Source: Parelaphostrongylus tenuis (taxonomy: Eukaryota; Nematoda; Chromadorea; Rhabditida; Metastrongylidae). Taken from it: a stretch of DNA of 64,000 bases. The stretch lies in NCBI GenBank assembly GCA_019055375.1, contig JAHQIW010007090.1, positions 1 through 64,000 on the forward strand, written 5' to 3'. Below, in pieces: positions 1-12,639 of the stretch; position 1 is the first letter of the stretch, and each line of letters starts with the position of its first letter. The translations under genes were made by a program, and so were the position numbers. Below the pieces are notes generated by a model, which worked only from the letters and a program-made list of their open reading frames with translations, was not told the DNA's origin and searched no databases.

Positions 1-331
1 TTTGAATGATACCTAAGTGAAAGTACATGTTAGATTTTTTTATGATTGAGCCTCTTCGCACCCATTTTTTCAGCTTTTTGAATTCTTGCAGGATGTGTCA
101 ATAGCCTACTATATGCATATCACAATTACTTCTGTGGTCGAATCGTCTTGAAAACTTGTAAGGATTGCTTAAAATGTGTGCTGTTCTAAAAGTAATCTAG
201 TGCTAGAATGGTATTTGGGAGTCGCTGTAAGTCTTGTATTAACACATTTATTTGCAGCTTGAAACTTGTTGAGTGACTTTTATAAAATCGTTCATGGCTC
301 ATTTCTAATTCGTTATTTTACTGTCTTTTAG

Positions 332-478
332 CAGTGGCGTGATGTTGTAGATGGGAATTCAAGAATAATGAGTGGTACGCAAAACAGTCAACATCAGACG
401 GGAGATGAACTCGCATCTTACCCATGCCGAGACGCTTCCTACCACTGCACGAGCGAAGCACTATTGTCGAGTGAATAA
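332..478 (+). CDS. C-terminal exon of an unrecognised gene entering from the left
   Basis: A 49-codon open exon follows an acceptor (CTGTCTTTTAG, ending at 331), is in phase 0, and ends in TAA at 476-478. The tail reads QWRDVVDG at the start, then a Ser/Gln-rich stretch, then ELASYPCRD, and ends SEALLSSE. It has no hydrophobic segment and looks like a soluble or cytoplasmic C-terminus. An AATAAA overlaps the stop codon (474-479), so a second signal would be expected downstream for normal cleavage. The earlier exons are outside the window. I do not recognise the protein. The call rests on the clean acceptor, phase, codon choice and in-frame stop. Confidence 0.55.
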   Translation, partial: QWRDVVDGNSRIMSGTQNSQHQTGDELASYPCRDASYHCTSEALLSSE

Positions 479-3400
479 AGAATTAGTATGGAATATGTTT
501 TATACTTTATAAAGAACGTAACTTGGAAAATGTTCTTGTATAACACTAAATGAAGATTCGTAGTTCTTAAGGCTCAAGATAAGCTCGAAAGTTTTACCTC
601 ACAAGCCTACGAACTCACATGAACCATGTGGATTTCGGCAAAAAGCATTCGCTTCAGTGTAAATATTCATAAAATTCCCTATTTTCTGTCGAATGATCTC
701 TATCCATTTTTTCTAATGACTTGAAAGCTTTGTTATATAAAACGCTGGACTATAGTCATTTGCTTCACTCATGAAATATGATACGAAGCAAATGAAGAGC
801 TGGAGAGGAGTGGTCTATGGAGGGTTTAATGTTATTCAGTACCGTATGCACACTTTAGTCCACACAGATACGACAATTAGGGCCTTTTTAAACCTTTTCT
901 ATATCGGACAAGGACCGATATCAATGCGACGGTGTGAATAAACGGTACGGAATGGGTTGAGAGCGAAGTGTCTCGCTGTTTTACCCATTCATGATATCGT
1001 AGTAGTTCAACGAATTTTATTGTTTTGTCACAATACTTGGCAAGTGTCATCTGCACTAGAGCGAGTTTTCTCGCTACAAATCACCACTTACAGCTCCAAA
1101 ACAACCTTCATCTTTTCATCTTCCATTGCATCACCTGTGTAATTTGCCAACAGTTCAGACCGCTTACCATCTGGATCTTCGCCTTGCGTACCTTGTCGTG
1201 TCAAAACTCTTCAGATGGTTCTGGCCGCCTGAGGTGTTGGGTCTTCCGAATTCTCATCGTTTTTGGACGAGAATGTAACGCCGGATAGTCTGCGAGAGTT
1301 GTCGTGGCATAGATTTATACTTAGACGCAATCTCGAATGGAAATGTTCGGACTGCTTGAAAGTAGTGAAGTGTGTCGTAGCGCAAAATGCACATTATATT
1401 TCAAAACGTAGCCCCTCAACGCAACGTCAACGGAGTGGCCTATGGGTGTAAAAAACGAAGATTCTGGAGCTTATCATCGACTGAATGCACAACTGCTCTA
1501 GCGCATCGTGAAGTACAAAATATTAACCCCTAGCGGAAGGCTATAAGAATCGATGCATGCAGAGCGAATTGTGCGATTTTCGTTATTTGATTAAGGTTCT
1601 TTTTCTTCGTCTGGCAAAAATTCTTGGGATTCTTGTGTTACAATAAAATTTTCCCTACTCGTTCATATGCTTTTAGCTTACTTATACGTGTTTTCTGCAG
1701 AGAAAAACGCTTGTTTACTACGCAATGGTACTGAATTTGGCATTCAATCAATTGTAATGCATTGTACAGAGCGGATCACAAGGAAAATCTTTAGTTTTGC
1801 TCTTTCCTAGTTTTTACAAGGCCCAAGGTCATCATAGTAAGTAAAAAACAAAGAACAGCTAGTATTTTATCAAAAATGATTACGCTAGCTGTAATCGGTG
1901 GTTGTTTATCGAAAACTCTCACTATAATCAAGCTTATATCAAGTATTTGTTTCCAACTATTCAAGAGTTGATGTGCGCGACGAAAAGGTTGTTGTGAAAA
2001 TAATTACTTTCTTCAAGGACGTGGTGTTACCACTGAAGAATGAAGGATTTCTAGAGAAGTAATCACTCTCTTATATCAAAAAACCTTTGTAGCAGGTTCA
2101 TTCGTGATATTCCATTTTCTGTATAACGAAAAGATACCTTTGACTTTTAAACCTACTTATAATTACCAATAAATCACTTTCAAAAAATTATTTGCGTTGT
2201 CAAAATCCTTCAAGAATTTTGGCTATCTAGAAACCAAGAAAACTTCAGTTAAGAAAGAATATCGAAGCCTTAGCAGATCAAATGAAGAAAGAGTGCGGAA
2301 CATATTTTTATTTTCGCGTGCTGCAACGTAAGAAAAAGTTTTTTTCTAAAACTGAGCAAATCATTGAAGTGGCAGTGATCTAAGCATTCGAATGATTACA
2401 AAGTATCTATAAGAAAGCTTTTATGCAGCGAGAGAGACATTCAAACAATCGTGTTCCTCAGCTGGTACACGACGTCCTTAGGGGTTGACCCAGTGTTTTT
2501 GCTATCTCAAACAACCTGGTAACAGTTCGCCGATATCGGAGAGACGAAGATACGATGAGCACGGACTGTGAGGTCGAGCTAGCAACCGATCCAGTGTGTA
2601 ATCCAGGAAACCTCTAGCCGCCTGCGCGAAATTCGCCTTAGCAACTTCTATATCAGTCATATTGTATCATCATGCAACATTTATGTATCCGCTTACAATT
2701 ACTCAACGTCTAGTATGTGTGTCAACGCTGTCTATCTCAAGTGAAAAATGAATATTTATTATGCTGCTCGCACACCCATCACTAATTTAATTAGCGATGA
2801 TGTTGATGTGTGAACTTGTGCGACGGAAAGAATGTGTAACTGAGCACTGGCTACTTGGAAAACCTCTATTCAACATTGATAACTAGCTGGGGTTGATTCG
2901 CAAATGTATCAAAATGTACTCATGTCTGATTTAATCAAATTCAACAGCCAAATGAGCTATCAATCGGTAAGTATTCGTTTCTATTTCAATACTTTGAAAC
3001 AGAGTTTGATGTGAGACTAAAATTCTTTATTATTTCGAACATAGCTCAATTGTAGAACGCTTTATGTCTATGCTTCTTGTACGGAAACCTTTTTTCCTCA
3101 CTTTTCTTACCGGGAGATGTTTGCAATAAGGATAAAATGTTCGTCTTTTACCAATCCCTGGTGGATTTTCTATAGCATTCGGCACTATTCGTAAAGTCGA
3201 CTGAATGCATTTTTGACCCATGTAATGACGGTGGACCATAAAGGTATCCATTCAGTATTTGAACCTTGGAGCTAACATTCAATAATAGAATCTTTATCAA
3301 TATAACCAATACACGATGTTGACAAGGAATGTTTTCGACCAGCGTTTCGACGTCTTCTCTCAGAACCAATGGTTTTGCGAGGTTTCTACAGTCGTTCATC

Positions 3401-4749
3401 CTGCTTGTAGACCTTTTCCGTTCAAGTAAAATTTTCTTCTGTGAAACACGACCCAGGTGTAGAGCGTCACTCGGCGATGTCCTTAGATACAGGATGTAAG
3501 TCCGTAAGCTAATTACTCGGCGAAGTGTTTATACACACTTGTTTTTTTCTCCAGGCAACCTCTTTAGCGGCAGACAGTATTAACCATCAGCTAATGCAGA
3601 AGAAGGCCACTCTAACGACAGCAAAAATGAGATCTATAACGAGGATGAACGATTGTGGTTAATCGACTCAAGTAATCGGCTCAGAAAAGTACGAAGAGGT
3701 CAACCGCTGGCCGAATAAATCTTATTTATCAATCTCCTATAATAGCTAAATTATAAAAATTCCTATTAGCATCTCAGAGTTTATATCCTCCCAGACAAAT
3801 CTGCCACCGATTCACCACTGAGCCTAGATATTGCGCAGATTACCGAACAAGTGTGTATCGCAAGCGGCCTTCAACTACTGCACTATGTGTATCCTAATTA
3901 GTCGACATAGAAGATGCAATTTGGGTTTCAGATGCATCCACGCACTTATGCATAACTTAGACTATTCATGTGCGAGAGGTTTTACTCACTCAAGCGCGGC
4001 TGGAAAGAGAATACATACCTGACGTATTTACATCATTCTAACGTTGTTTGGTCGTAACACATGATATTTCATTTGTTCATTCTTGTCAACAATCTTTCGA
4101 TTCCCGACAGATTCCTTATTAATTGCTGCTTTGCTGACTGAGTCGAATTCTCCTCTGGACTCTTGATGGGGATTGCGAGCGAGCACTCACCATCTCTTCA
4201 ATTTTGGGAGCGAACATTTCTCTCGGTGGGAATGAGCATCTTCTACGACAACGGCAATTTCTGCAGCTTGCCCTACCATTACAATTATAATGGTAATAGT
4301 AATAGTAACACTATCTTCGTGATCACAAAATCTCGTGTGCATTCGTACTTTAGAAGCTTTCACCTCAATATCTACTCGGTTCATTATACACATCGATTTA
4401 TAGTGAGTAGTGATAATTCGTTCGTTCGTTTTTGTTTGGTAACTGTGCGAAACACTTCCTTGCCATAAATGCTTCTGCGAAGTTCAAAATGCCCCTTGAT
4501 TTGATGAACAACTTGAGAAATTCTATTTAGGCGTATCTATGTGGAAGTGTGTTCTTTGATATGACAAATAACTCTGCGGCTTCATTAAGAACTATTTTCG
4601 TCTACTTGATGATAGTATTAGCTAGGTAAACGATTATTATGACGAATACTAATTGAGCAAAGAACGGTGATTCTGTGATTGTAGATGTGAATCTCACAAT
4701 AATTGCATTCGAGCTACTTTATTATGTATAAAAGCAGTATATGATTGCA
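479..4749. other. Gene-poor stretch, no supported gene
   Basis: Only short ORFs without splice context were found. Around 2400-2640 and 3000-3480 the sequence is less AT-rich and may be old transposon, but no family could be named. At 2889-2966 a short frame (core QMYQNVLMSDL) ends at a GTAAGT donor on the plus strand; its acceptor is poor. At 4187-4393 a minus-strand frame ends at a GTGAGT donor. Both are too weak to call as exons. Confidence 0.4.
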
Positions 4750-4924
4750 GTACACACACACCACACACGCACGCACAACCACATCCACACCCACACTCAC
4801 CTCCACACACACACCTACACACACACCTACACACACATACATACACACGTGCACACAGATACACACACTCAACTAAAGCGCACACAGATGCATATGCGCC
4901 AGCACACGTACACATACATGCACT
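4750..4924. repeat. (CA/AC)n microsatellite
   Basis: About 175 bases of interrupted CACACA repeats with CAT and CCT interruptions on the plus strand. The His/Thr-rich and Cys/Val-rich ORFs across it are products of the repeat. Confidence 0.9.
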
Positions 4925-5774
4925 GATGATTTACAGTTTGTAAGAATGCACTGGTGACCCTTCCCCTACAAGCGGCTGAACGGCTCTGAGAAAGAAGTTG
5001 TTGAGACGCCAACCATCGCATTTCAAAAAAAATTGTAGCATTAATGCGCAAGTTTCAAAAAGGGACAATTTCCAAGATGTCTTTTGATTATTTATGCTAA
5101 GATATTTCGAAAGCTGGTCTTACGATTTATTACGGAATACCGTCAAAGGGTAATTTATTGGGAAGAGTTCTCAAGAGATTCGTTCTAGAATTTGTCTATA
5201 GTACTTTCCAACTTTTCATCGCAACAGATTTTAACCCCATGTGAAATACGCGATGTAGCATAGTTTTCTCTTCGCATTGTTGGAACACTATAGAATTTTT
5301 ACTGATGAGTGATGATTTGCTGGCACTTTTGCGTTACTCACTCCACTTCGGTCCCTCGGGAAAAAACGTATTTTTTGACTGATTGCAAAATCTGAGTAGT
5401 TATTCGATGGATTATAGAAGAATTCTGGATCTACTGTATTTCTAAGATGGCCTTTTCGGTGCGCTGTGACAGCAGAAATAAAAAAGTGTTTCTCATTAAA
5501 TCATTTCTTGATGAGCAAAGCTTTTACTTCAAACTTTAAGTAACCATTCGATAACTTAGATCTCGACATTTCCAATAAGGTATTTAATTTATGGAAAGAA
5601 CTTCTTAGTGCGTTCTAACAATAAAGGAACATTGGATTTTGCAAAATCGGCACCGGAAACAGAGCGGTGCCTTTGCGGCAGTATTGCGAGGTCCTATCTA
5701 CATACCGGCAAAGCGTAGTGGTTTGGTGTCGGTGTCGTGCTACACTAAATCTAACTCTCTTTTGGTTGCTAGAG

Positions 5775-6400
5775 CTTAATAAGAATTTTCAAAAAACAAA
5801 ATATATTTGGACTTGTGGGGATTCAAGCTATCGAATGGTCACTGAAAGTTCAATGGAAAAGCTTAGTTCAAAGCGAATGTTTATATGAGAAACATAATTT
5901 TATCTTATTCCTACAGCATTATAATAGTGCCATTCTGGAAAATAAAATTCAATACTGAAATCTCTGAGATTCAAGCTATCAGATAATTGTTGGACCTTAA
6001 AAAAATAGCAAAATACGTGTTTTTCTCGAGGTATCGCAGAGGCGAATAACGAAAGTGATCCAGATTTGCGAGATTCAATTTTCTTCTGGCTATCACAGTT
6101 TGATGAAACGTCTTTTGCAAAACGAAATATACATGGAACTGTCGAGATTCCATTTATCGAAAGGTTAATGAAAGTCTAGAGGGAAATTGTTGTACAGCGA
6201 GAAAAGTTTGAATAGGAAACATAATATCATTTTTGCTGTCACAGAGCATCAAAGAGCCCATTTTAGTCAAGATATTTCCAATTCTTTTGAGATTCGAGCT
6301 TTCGAATGACCACTCAGGCTTTGAGGACAAGCAAAGAATACGTTTTTCCCAAGGAGTCTAACTGGGGGTGGATAACCGAAGTGATTCGACTTACTTTGCT
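5775..6400. repeat. Foldback-type repeat arm (family C)
   Basis: Repeated modules of the form 'gattcaagctatcgaatg' plus 'gaaaagcttagttca' plus 'gaaacataattttat', spaced about 200 bases apart and diverged. The same modules recur at 9838-11130, 34440-34700, 45780-46330 and 60100-61560. The right edge near 6340-6380 (ggagtctaactgggggtggataac, interrupted here by description) resembles the terminal segment of the copy at 9838-11130. Non-coding. Confidence 0.5.
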
Positions 6401-7733
6401 TCTGAAAATACCCTTCAATTTCTCCGTCTTTCTCCGCTGGCCACTTTAGATTTCATAAGATCCATTACTGCATTTTTCATTCTTTCAAATGCCTCCCTCC
6501 TGTTTCTTCTTCGTGAAGAGATACACAAGACGAAAGTGCTCTGTTTGAGACAACAAAATCTATAAATATATGTAGTACGCAAATGATTACCAAAAAATTA
6601 AATCTGGCGTCCTATGCCTGGAACTGACTGATGTATCCTATTTCTATTTTGACGTCAGTTTTCCTTCATAAATATGTTTACTCGTTGCGGATTTCACTAG
6701 GGCATCTCGCATAAACCACCCTCTGCCTCTTAATAGTGTCATCATTATATTTGGCCTAGATTTTTCATTACCACTTTCCATAACAAGACTATTTTTTCTC
6801 TGTCTTGACAAAAGCTATAACGACATGGGACAGAAGATTTCACTAGATTATATTTTGAACTTCAAGCGAGACCTCAGTCACAGCCGATTGGAAGGTATTG
6901 CTATATGCTTCGTTATCAGCCGTAAATTATCAACTGATAATCAGTCTAGGCTACATTATCTAGTGATCTTTTCACTTCGTCTAAACTGATACATCTTCGA
7001 GGCCGCTACTGTCAGTTGAGGGGTGAGCCATAAGGCATGTGGCACTGTTCAGGAGTTCCCGTAACGCCGAAACGTACGTATACCAGTCAAAATGCCATAC
7101 CGGGGCTAAAAAGCTCTATGATTCTATCAGACTATAAACTCAATTCTTTCGAACGAGGTCTCAAATACTGCCGATGGGAATGTTTTGATAAAGGACCAGA
7201 TTACATGTGCATTATGCATTATTGGACCACTTTCTGATAGTAAATTTTTTTCAAATAGGAAACTAGAGATTATTCCTGATGGATTGAGAGAAAGACAACA
7301 AAAGCCTCGATGATGCAGTGCGCATTCGTGCCCCGGAAACGGTGGTCGTGGTTCTAGACCAATACACATACTATTATCTCAACGTTTTAACGATGTCATC
7401 AAATCGTAATCTCTTTAAGAATATGAATTAATCAGCAAAAAAAATTAACATCTTGCAAGATTTTTCTCAGATTTGCTTACAGTTTGAACTTGTTTCATTT
7501 TACTAGGGATTAATCATTGAATAAAAGTCAACTACTTTCCAATTCCGCCATCACTCATGCATGAAGATGTGGTGATTATGAATGTATTTGATTAGTAACG
7601 CCGTCATTGACAAAGCACCAAAATCTCGTGAGCGACTTCTCGTTAGCTACCTGCGTGGTTGTGTACTGTCGTTATCTAATGCATTGTTCAGGAAATACCA
7701 TTCTACACAAAAAAATGAACCGAAAGACTACTT
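6401..7733. other. No supported gene
   Basis: Only short ORFs without splice signals. The 66-aa plus and 80-aa minus frames at 7037-7369 overlap each other and show no domain. Confidence 0.4.
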
Positions 7734-7780
7734 GTGCTGCATCATTTCTTTCATCATATAATTGACTGCTTTCCCATCAG

Positions 7781-7925
7781 CACACACCAGACTGTTACCG
7801 TACAGTTCTCCTTCTTCAAAGCCTTAAAGGACAAGTTGATTGCAGTCCAATCAGCCGAGCACTACAATAATCTTAACAGAAAGACTCGAGACCTAAATTT
7901 CAATTTTATTGAAAATCAGGAATAG
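7781..7925 (+). CDS. Possible terminal exon, unrecognised
   Basis: The frame opens after a TTTCCCATCAG acceptor ending at 7780 and stops at TAG 7923-7925. It contains VQFSFFKALKDKLIAVQSAE followed by an Asn-rich end. It is charged and helical in character with acceptable codon use, but no partner exon was found and it sits just upstream of transposon debris. It could equally be a transposon fragment. Confidence 0.2.
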
Positions 7926-8044
7926 AATAACAGTTCTGTGTCTACTCAGCGAGAAAGCAGTACATTGTTGACTTATGGCGAGGTCAGTACAAGGTCGGTA
8001 GCAGGAATTTCTTTTGTCTTTTTTTTTAAGCGATATTGCACCTT

Positions 8045-8624
8045 CACCTGCATCTTCTAAATCCCTTTGATCGCTGGTTGATCGAATGGGCACCAGCAGT
8101 ACTTCTAAATCTAGCTATCGCGTTCGAGAGTAGCCCAACGGCTCTTCCTCGCTCTAAAAATACGTTGTGCATCATATCTTACTGCTAGGCTTCCCATGAA
8201 GAAATAGCACTATCGAGTCGCTGGTGTTCCCTTAATATTCAAAGGGATCCAGTCGGTAACGACTCTCGTTCATCGCTTCTCGTTAAAGCACACTGCGTGT
8301 CAACGCACTTCATTTTTGATAGACTATCGTGTGGAACAGCATCCTTGGTTTTCGATCGTTAACCTAGGTCGGGACTTCAAATCGTTTTTCTCATTTGCGA
8401 AATGCTGGTTACTTCGAGCATCGACCTTTCGACTGCACATTCAATAACACCAAATGATCAGTGACCAAGTTTCTGATGCGTATGTCAAATCGAGGATAAC
8501 CGTCAAGTCGAAAAGATGGGAACGGAGACATCGGCACGTTATTGTAGGGATTTAAATACCTCGTACATTGCTTTGTTGTCTTGATTACGCCAACCATGAA
8601 GCTTTTTTTGATTTTTCTTTTCAA
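8045..8624 (-). mobile_element. RTE-type non-LTR retrotransposon, 3' relic
   Basis: Nucleotide similarity to the 3' part of the element at 49031-50680 runs through the 3' UTR motif (caccagcagtacttct here, taccagcaactcttcc there) into the C-terminal part of the reverse transcriptase reading frame. The minus-strand frame at 8409-8624 is the decayed equivalent of the segment ending LRAHLFDSAI in the better copy. Stops and frameshifts make it non-functional. Assignment to RTE rests on the 49031-50680 copy. Confidence 0.6.
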
Positions 8625-8689
8625 AAACGAATGGCGCCAAGAAATTATGCTCCTTTTTTTATGAGCATCGTTAAATACAGTTCATGCGA

Positions 8690-8990
8690 TATACACTAAA
8701 ATACTGGAATAGGAAGCGAGAGCATTCCAAGATTTTCGTCGCGGCCAGTCGCCGACCGTTATTGGATAGGAGGGATCTTTTCCTTTGCAATTCTTTTACC
8801 ATTGTGCTCATCATGGAGGAGCAAGAAACCCGGTGGAGCAAGAGAGATGCACTTGCTACGGCGTATTGAGCTTCGAAGATGATCCTTGTCTCTGCTGTTT
8901 GAATTCTGCTTATATTTCCAAGTAATTCACATAAGAACACCCTAATGCTGTAGATGCATGAATGTTGGACCTCCAGCGACCACACCATTA
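8690..8990 (-). other. GC-richer patch with ambiguous minus-strand coding potential
   Basis: Two minus-strand frames are open. One runs 105 aa unbroken. The other gives a candidate exon (about 8785-8892) between an AAGCAG acceptor and a GTAAAA donor, containing the segment KCISLAPPGFLLLHDEHN. Both have reasonable codon use and no recognised domain, so I cannot choose between them. Confidence 0.2.
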
Positions 8991-9339
8991 CAAGCCATCA
9001 ATTTGTTCATCTGACTGCCATTCGTGTGTGACTGCCGCCAATTTTTTGTGACTCATTGAAGTGGTTCACTCTAACGATTATATAATCGCCTTTCTAGCAG
9101 TTCTGTACTGTAGGACAGTTTCTTTTAATGAAGTGACTTTGATATTTTCTATGTTCATTTATATTTTACGTTCTACTGGATGGCTTTTTTGTTGTCTCGT
9201 AATTAATTCTTTTCTTCATTTTTCTCTCATTTTTCACTGTTTTAGATTCTGTTGGGTCAATTCAAATCCCTGTCTCTTACTTCAATATTCTTACGCTATT
9301 TTCTTCTGATTCCTAATGTTCTCTTAAGCCAAACACAAG

Positions 9340-9837
9340 GTGTTATAATATACTTTATTCAACAGCTGACATTTCTGCAGTCGCCTTAGTCAGAGCCTGT
9401 AAAGATCAAGTTGCCTGCAATCTAATCAGTCAAACACCTCCATTACCCCTTTAGAAAAATCACCGACTTGTATTACAATCGCATCAAACACAAAACCAAC
9501 TCTCAACAAACTCACCGCTTTTTTATATGTTCCACTGAGAAAATTAAGTGGAGATTACCAGAGGAAAATCAGGTAGACTCGTAGTGCACCCCACCCATCG
9601 AAACAACAGTCTTATATATTGCCTCATATCACGAGTGACAACGAGGCATTCTTCCTTGTGGTTTATAGTTGGATTAATGATGTTAATCTAAATTCTTTCT
9701 AAAATCTTTCACAATATGATGTCCTATATTTATGTGCAAAGATGGTGACTTCTATATCGAAATCTACTCTGCTATGCCTTTGTGCTCTATGTGTGCCTAG
9801 CAGGGTATTTCGTCTAATATGATGTTTGGGTACTAAT
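9340..9837 (-). mobile_element. Penelope-like element, 3' part (C-terminus and tail)
   Basis: On the minus strand, the frame at 9699-9837 contains LLGTHRAQRHSRVDF followed by DIEVTIFAHKYRTS. It resembles the region after the GIY-YIG core in hookworm-type Penelope-like elements. Further down, the segment LLRVGFVFDAIVIQVGDF and a tail ending near 9355 in an AATAAAG fit the same type of element. It continues the piece at 11131-11990 and is separated from it by the foldback element at 9838-11130. Stops and frameshifts are present. The match is from memory of the family, not a search. Confidence 0.5.
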
Positions 9838-11130
9838 CCATTAGCCAAGCGCCGCCCCGACCCTCTGTAAAAAGCTAATTTTGCGCTTGTTTTTAACGAA
9901 TAAGTAATCATTCAATCGCCTGAATCAAAGCAATTCGAGTGGTATATCTTATCTTTAAAAAGCCTTCTTATTTCGCTGAGAGGGCAAAAATAAAATTTTG
10001 ATTCTCGCTGAAAGATCTCTCGCTGATCAAAGCGTTTCCTTCAGAGTTTCCTAAACGATCAACAAATCAAATCTTAAGGAGTCCAATATTTTATTTGGTT
10101 TTGAAAATGGGCCCATGCTTTACGCTGTAACAATCAAAAGAATGTTGGGTTCCGCAGAACTGAATCATTTTTTTTATCCGCTTCTCACTTTAATGCTCTG
10201 CAAAAAAACGCATTTTTTTGGTCATTTTTGATGTTCGAGTAAATTCGACTTTCAAATCATAGGAACATTAGTGTTGCATTTCTTCCAAAAGACCTTGTTA
10301 TTGCGCTGGCAAAAATACTATTTTGTTCCTCATTACAAGATTTCTCACTGATCAAAGCTTTTCCCTTGAAGTTTCAATAATTAATCGATAGATTAGATCT
10401 TAGGAATTCCAGCAATACATTTAATTTCGTATATCGACCTCATATCACGCTGTGACAGCCAAAAGAATATTGGGCTTTTCCAAACTGGAAAAAAGCATCA
10501 AGTGCGACCCAATTTTTTAGTTTTTATGAAGCAGAAAAAGTCCGTTAAAGAAATCAAAAACAATTCTGGAATTCTTGAAATTTGATTTCTCGTTTGGTTC
10601 TTGAAACTATAAGAGAGGGGCCCTGATCAGCGAGAAATCCTTAAAAGAGGCACAAATTATTATTCTTGCTCTTTCAACGCAGTGACAAAGCCTTTCTGAA
10701 AGTTTTTTTTTAGTTAGGCTATCGATTGATTATTTAAACTTCAAAAATGTTCAAAAAATAGTTTTTCCAAATGGATCAAGTGAAGAGAGGATAGTTGAAG
10801 TGGTTCATTTTTTGCGAAACCCAATCCTCTTTTGGCTGTTATATCGTAATACAGCGTACATTAAAAAACTTAAGTAAATTAATGGAATTTTTAAGATTTG
10901 ATCTATCGATTGATTAGTAAAGTTTTGAAGGAAAAGCTTTGTTCAGCGAGAAATCTTGCAATGGGAAACAAAATACTATTTTTACACTTTCAGCGCAGTG
11001 ACAAGGCCTTTGAAGATGGAATACATCGTTCAAATTCTTCTAAATTGTTCTGTCCAATACCTACTTGATCATTGGAGAAGACCAAGAAATAAGTTTTTTA
11101 CAAGGGGTCGAATTGGCGCTTGGCTAACGG
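9838..11130. repeat. Foldback (long inverted repeat) element, family C, inserted in a Penelope-like element
   Basis: The left end begins ccattagccaagcgcc (9838) and the right end, read on the minus strand from 11130, begins ccgttagccaagcgcc. Both continue with cgaccc followed by tgtaaaaa. The arms contain the same internal modules in opposite orientation: ttatttggttttgaaaatgg and ctcgctgatcaaag on the left match the reverse complement of the right arm. Two diverged direct copies of an approximately 310-base unit lie within the left arm (10010 and 10340). There is no transposase frame. The structure is like the C. elegans Tc4/foldback class, but the family is not established. Confidence 0.7.
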
Positions 11131-11990
11131 GTATATACCGATGTTTCTTAGCTAAGTGTTCTACTATGGCGGGTATAGAGCGGCCTACTCGTCTAGCCAA
11201 GATATTTATCGCCGCACGCTTTGCAAGAGATTAAGTAGACTGTACCTACGCTCATGCAATCACCCTCTCTGCCGTTAGGACATATTCTACAATCTTTCAT
11301 TATATAAAGACGTTCATATAAGCAGTCTCGAACTATTTGGCGCCTCGGAGTTTCGGTGGTACTCCAATGATCATTACTGATTGCTCTAAACCTGCTCTTT
11401 TCAAACAGCGTTTCATAGCTGTACTTATCTCATTTGAAAAGAACGCGAGGGTAAGCGGAATTCTGCTTTTGTTCAAATTTTCGTTTGGAGGCTTGCAAAA
11501 AGAAAGGAAAAAGAAGGGATCTTAACCTATGCCGAGGGGTTAGAAATTCGTATCCATTAGAAATGCCTTCTTCCCGAGTCAGTTTCACGAATTCTACTCT
11601 CTGCTCTCCCCAATATACGTATTGGCAGCTGTTCGAGGCATGTTTTTTTACTAACGCCGTTTTCATGTGTGAGCGATGTGAGGAGAGATAGTGAACCAGG
11701 ATATTCTTATTACTTGGCTTTTGGTACCATTTTGTAATGTAGCCGTTATCGATTGAGTTTATTTGCACGTTCAGGAAAGGGAGCCAATTATCTTTCGGTA
11801 TCTCACGGATAAATCTTATATACTCTGACTGTTCATTCTACAACCTCAAACATTGATCCAATTCATCTTGAGTGTAGCAAGTAATCATCTTATATACCTA
11901 AAGTAGAATAATGGCCGGGGATCCATTATTAGGACTTCCACCTCCCACTGTCTTTTCTTGAATTTTGTGCTATCTCATTTTTTATTCGAC
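11131..11990 (-). mobile_element. Penelope-like retroelement: RT end and GIY-YIG endonuclease, decayed
   Basis: Read on the minus strand, the order is: TQDELDQCLRL; then NWLPFLNVQI (the end of the RT palm region in Penelope-like elements); then TKWYQKPSNKNILVHYLSSH with KKHA further on (frame 11430-11768); then CRICPNGREGDC and VGTVYLISCKACG with KYLG, the GIY-YIG-type core in which V-Y-L replaces GIY, as is common in this class. The frame is broken by stops (for example after KYLG) and shifts. Penelope-like elements combine RT with GIY-YIG endonuclease. The C-terminus continues at 9699-9837 after the inserted foldback element. Non-functional. Confidence 0.65.
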
Positions 11991-12639
11991 GTATTCAAAC
12001 CTCTGCCTTACACTTTGCATATGTAGGTGCGATTTTGATTATGGTGTTTTTTGCCTTGTGTTCCTATTTATTTTCAAGCCCATTAATGGGTTACATGAAA
12101 ATATACAATAAATAAATTGTTGAGTTATTTTTTGACTTCTAAGTAAACTGTAGACGAGTTCTGATAAGTACGAGCGACAGCGATCAGCTAATCTCATCCA
12201 AGAATATCTCATCCTATGTTTACAACAATTTTCTTTCTATTTTTATAATCTATATTTTTCTCCTTCATAATTCTATACTACACTATACTATCTCTCGTCT
12301 TAATAGGACCTGTGACATATGAATTATCGAGAGTAACAAGTGATGTGAATTTTTCTTGCAGTTCTCCGAAACAAGTATTTAATAGATTTTTCAATCCTCC
12401 TTGAATTCTTGAGTAATAAATCTGTGAGAATCTCATAAGATTTCTATCATTATTTTTGTGGTGCAAAAGTATTGGCGGTTTTGGTTCCGTGATTTTCACA
12501 TCGTGACACCTAGGCTTAGAAACATCTTTGCTGAATAAAATTAGAACCACCACAGACAACACCTTGATGTGAGCGTAAAGTGAGTTCGTTTATTCCTAAC
12601 GCATGAGAATCGGTGTTTAGAAATGTGACGAACTCTTAG

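Noticed and set aside
4694..5051. Cys/Val-rich and His/Thr-rich ORFs
   Set aside because: They are translations of the (CA)n microsatellite on each strand.
9355..9410. A minus-strand microexon (GCTCTGACTAAGG..., reading ALTKATAEMSAVE and stop) after TTTACAG
   Set aside because: It sits in the 3' tail of the Penelope-like element, so the neat reading is best explained as element tail.
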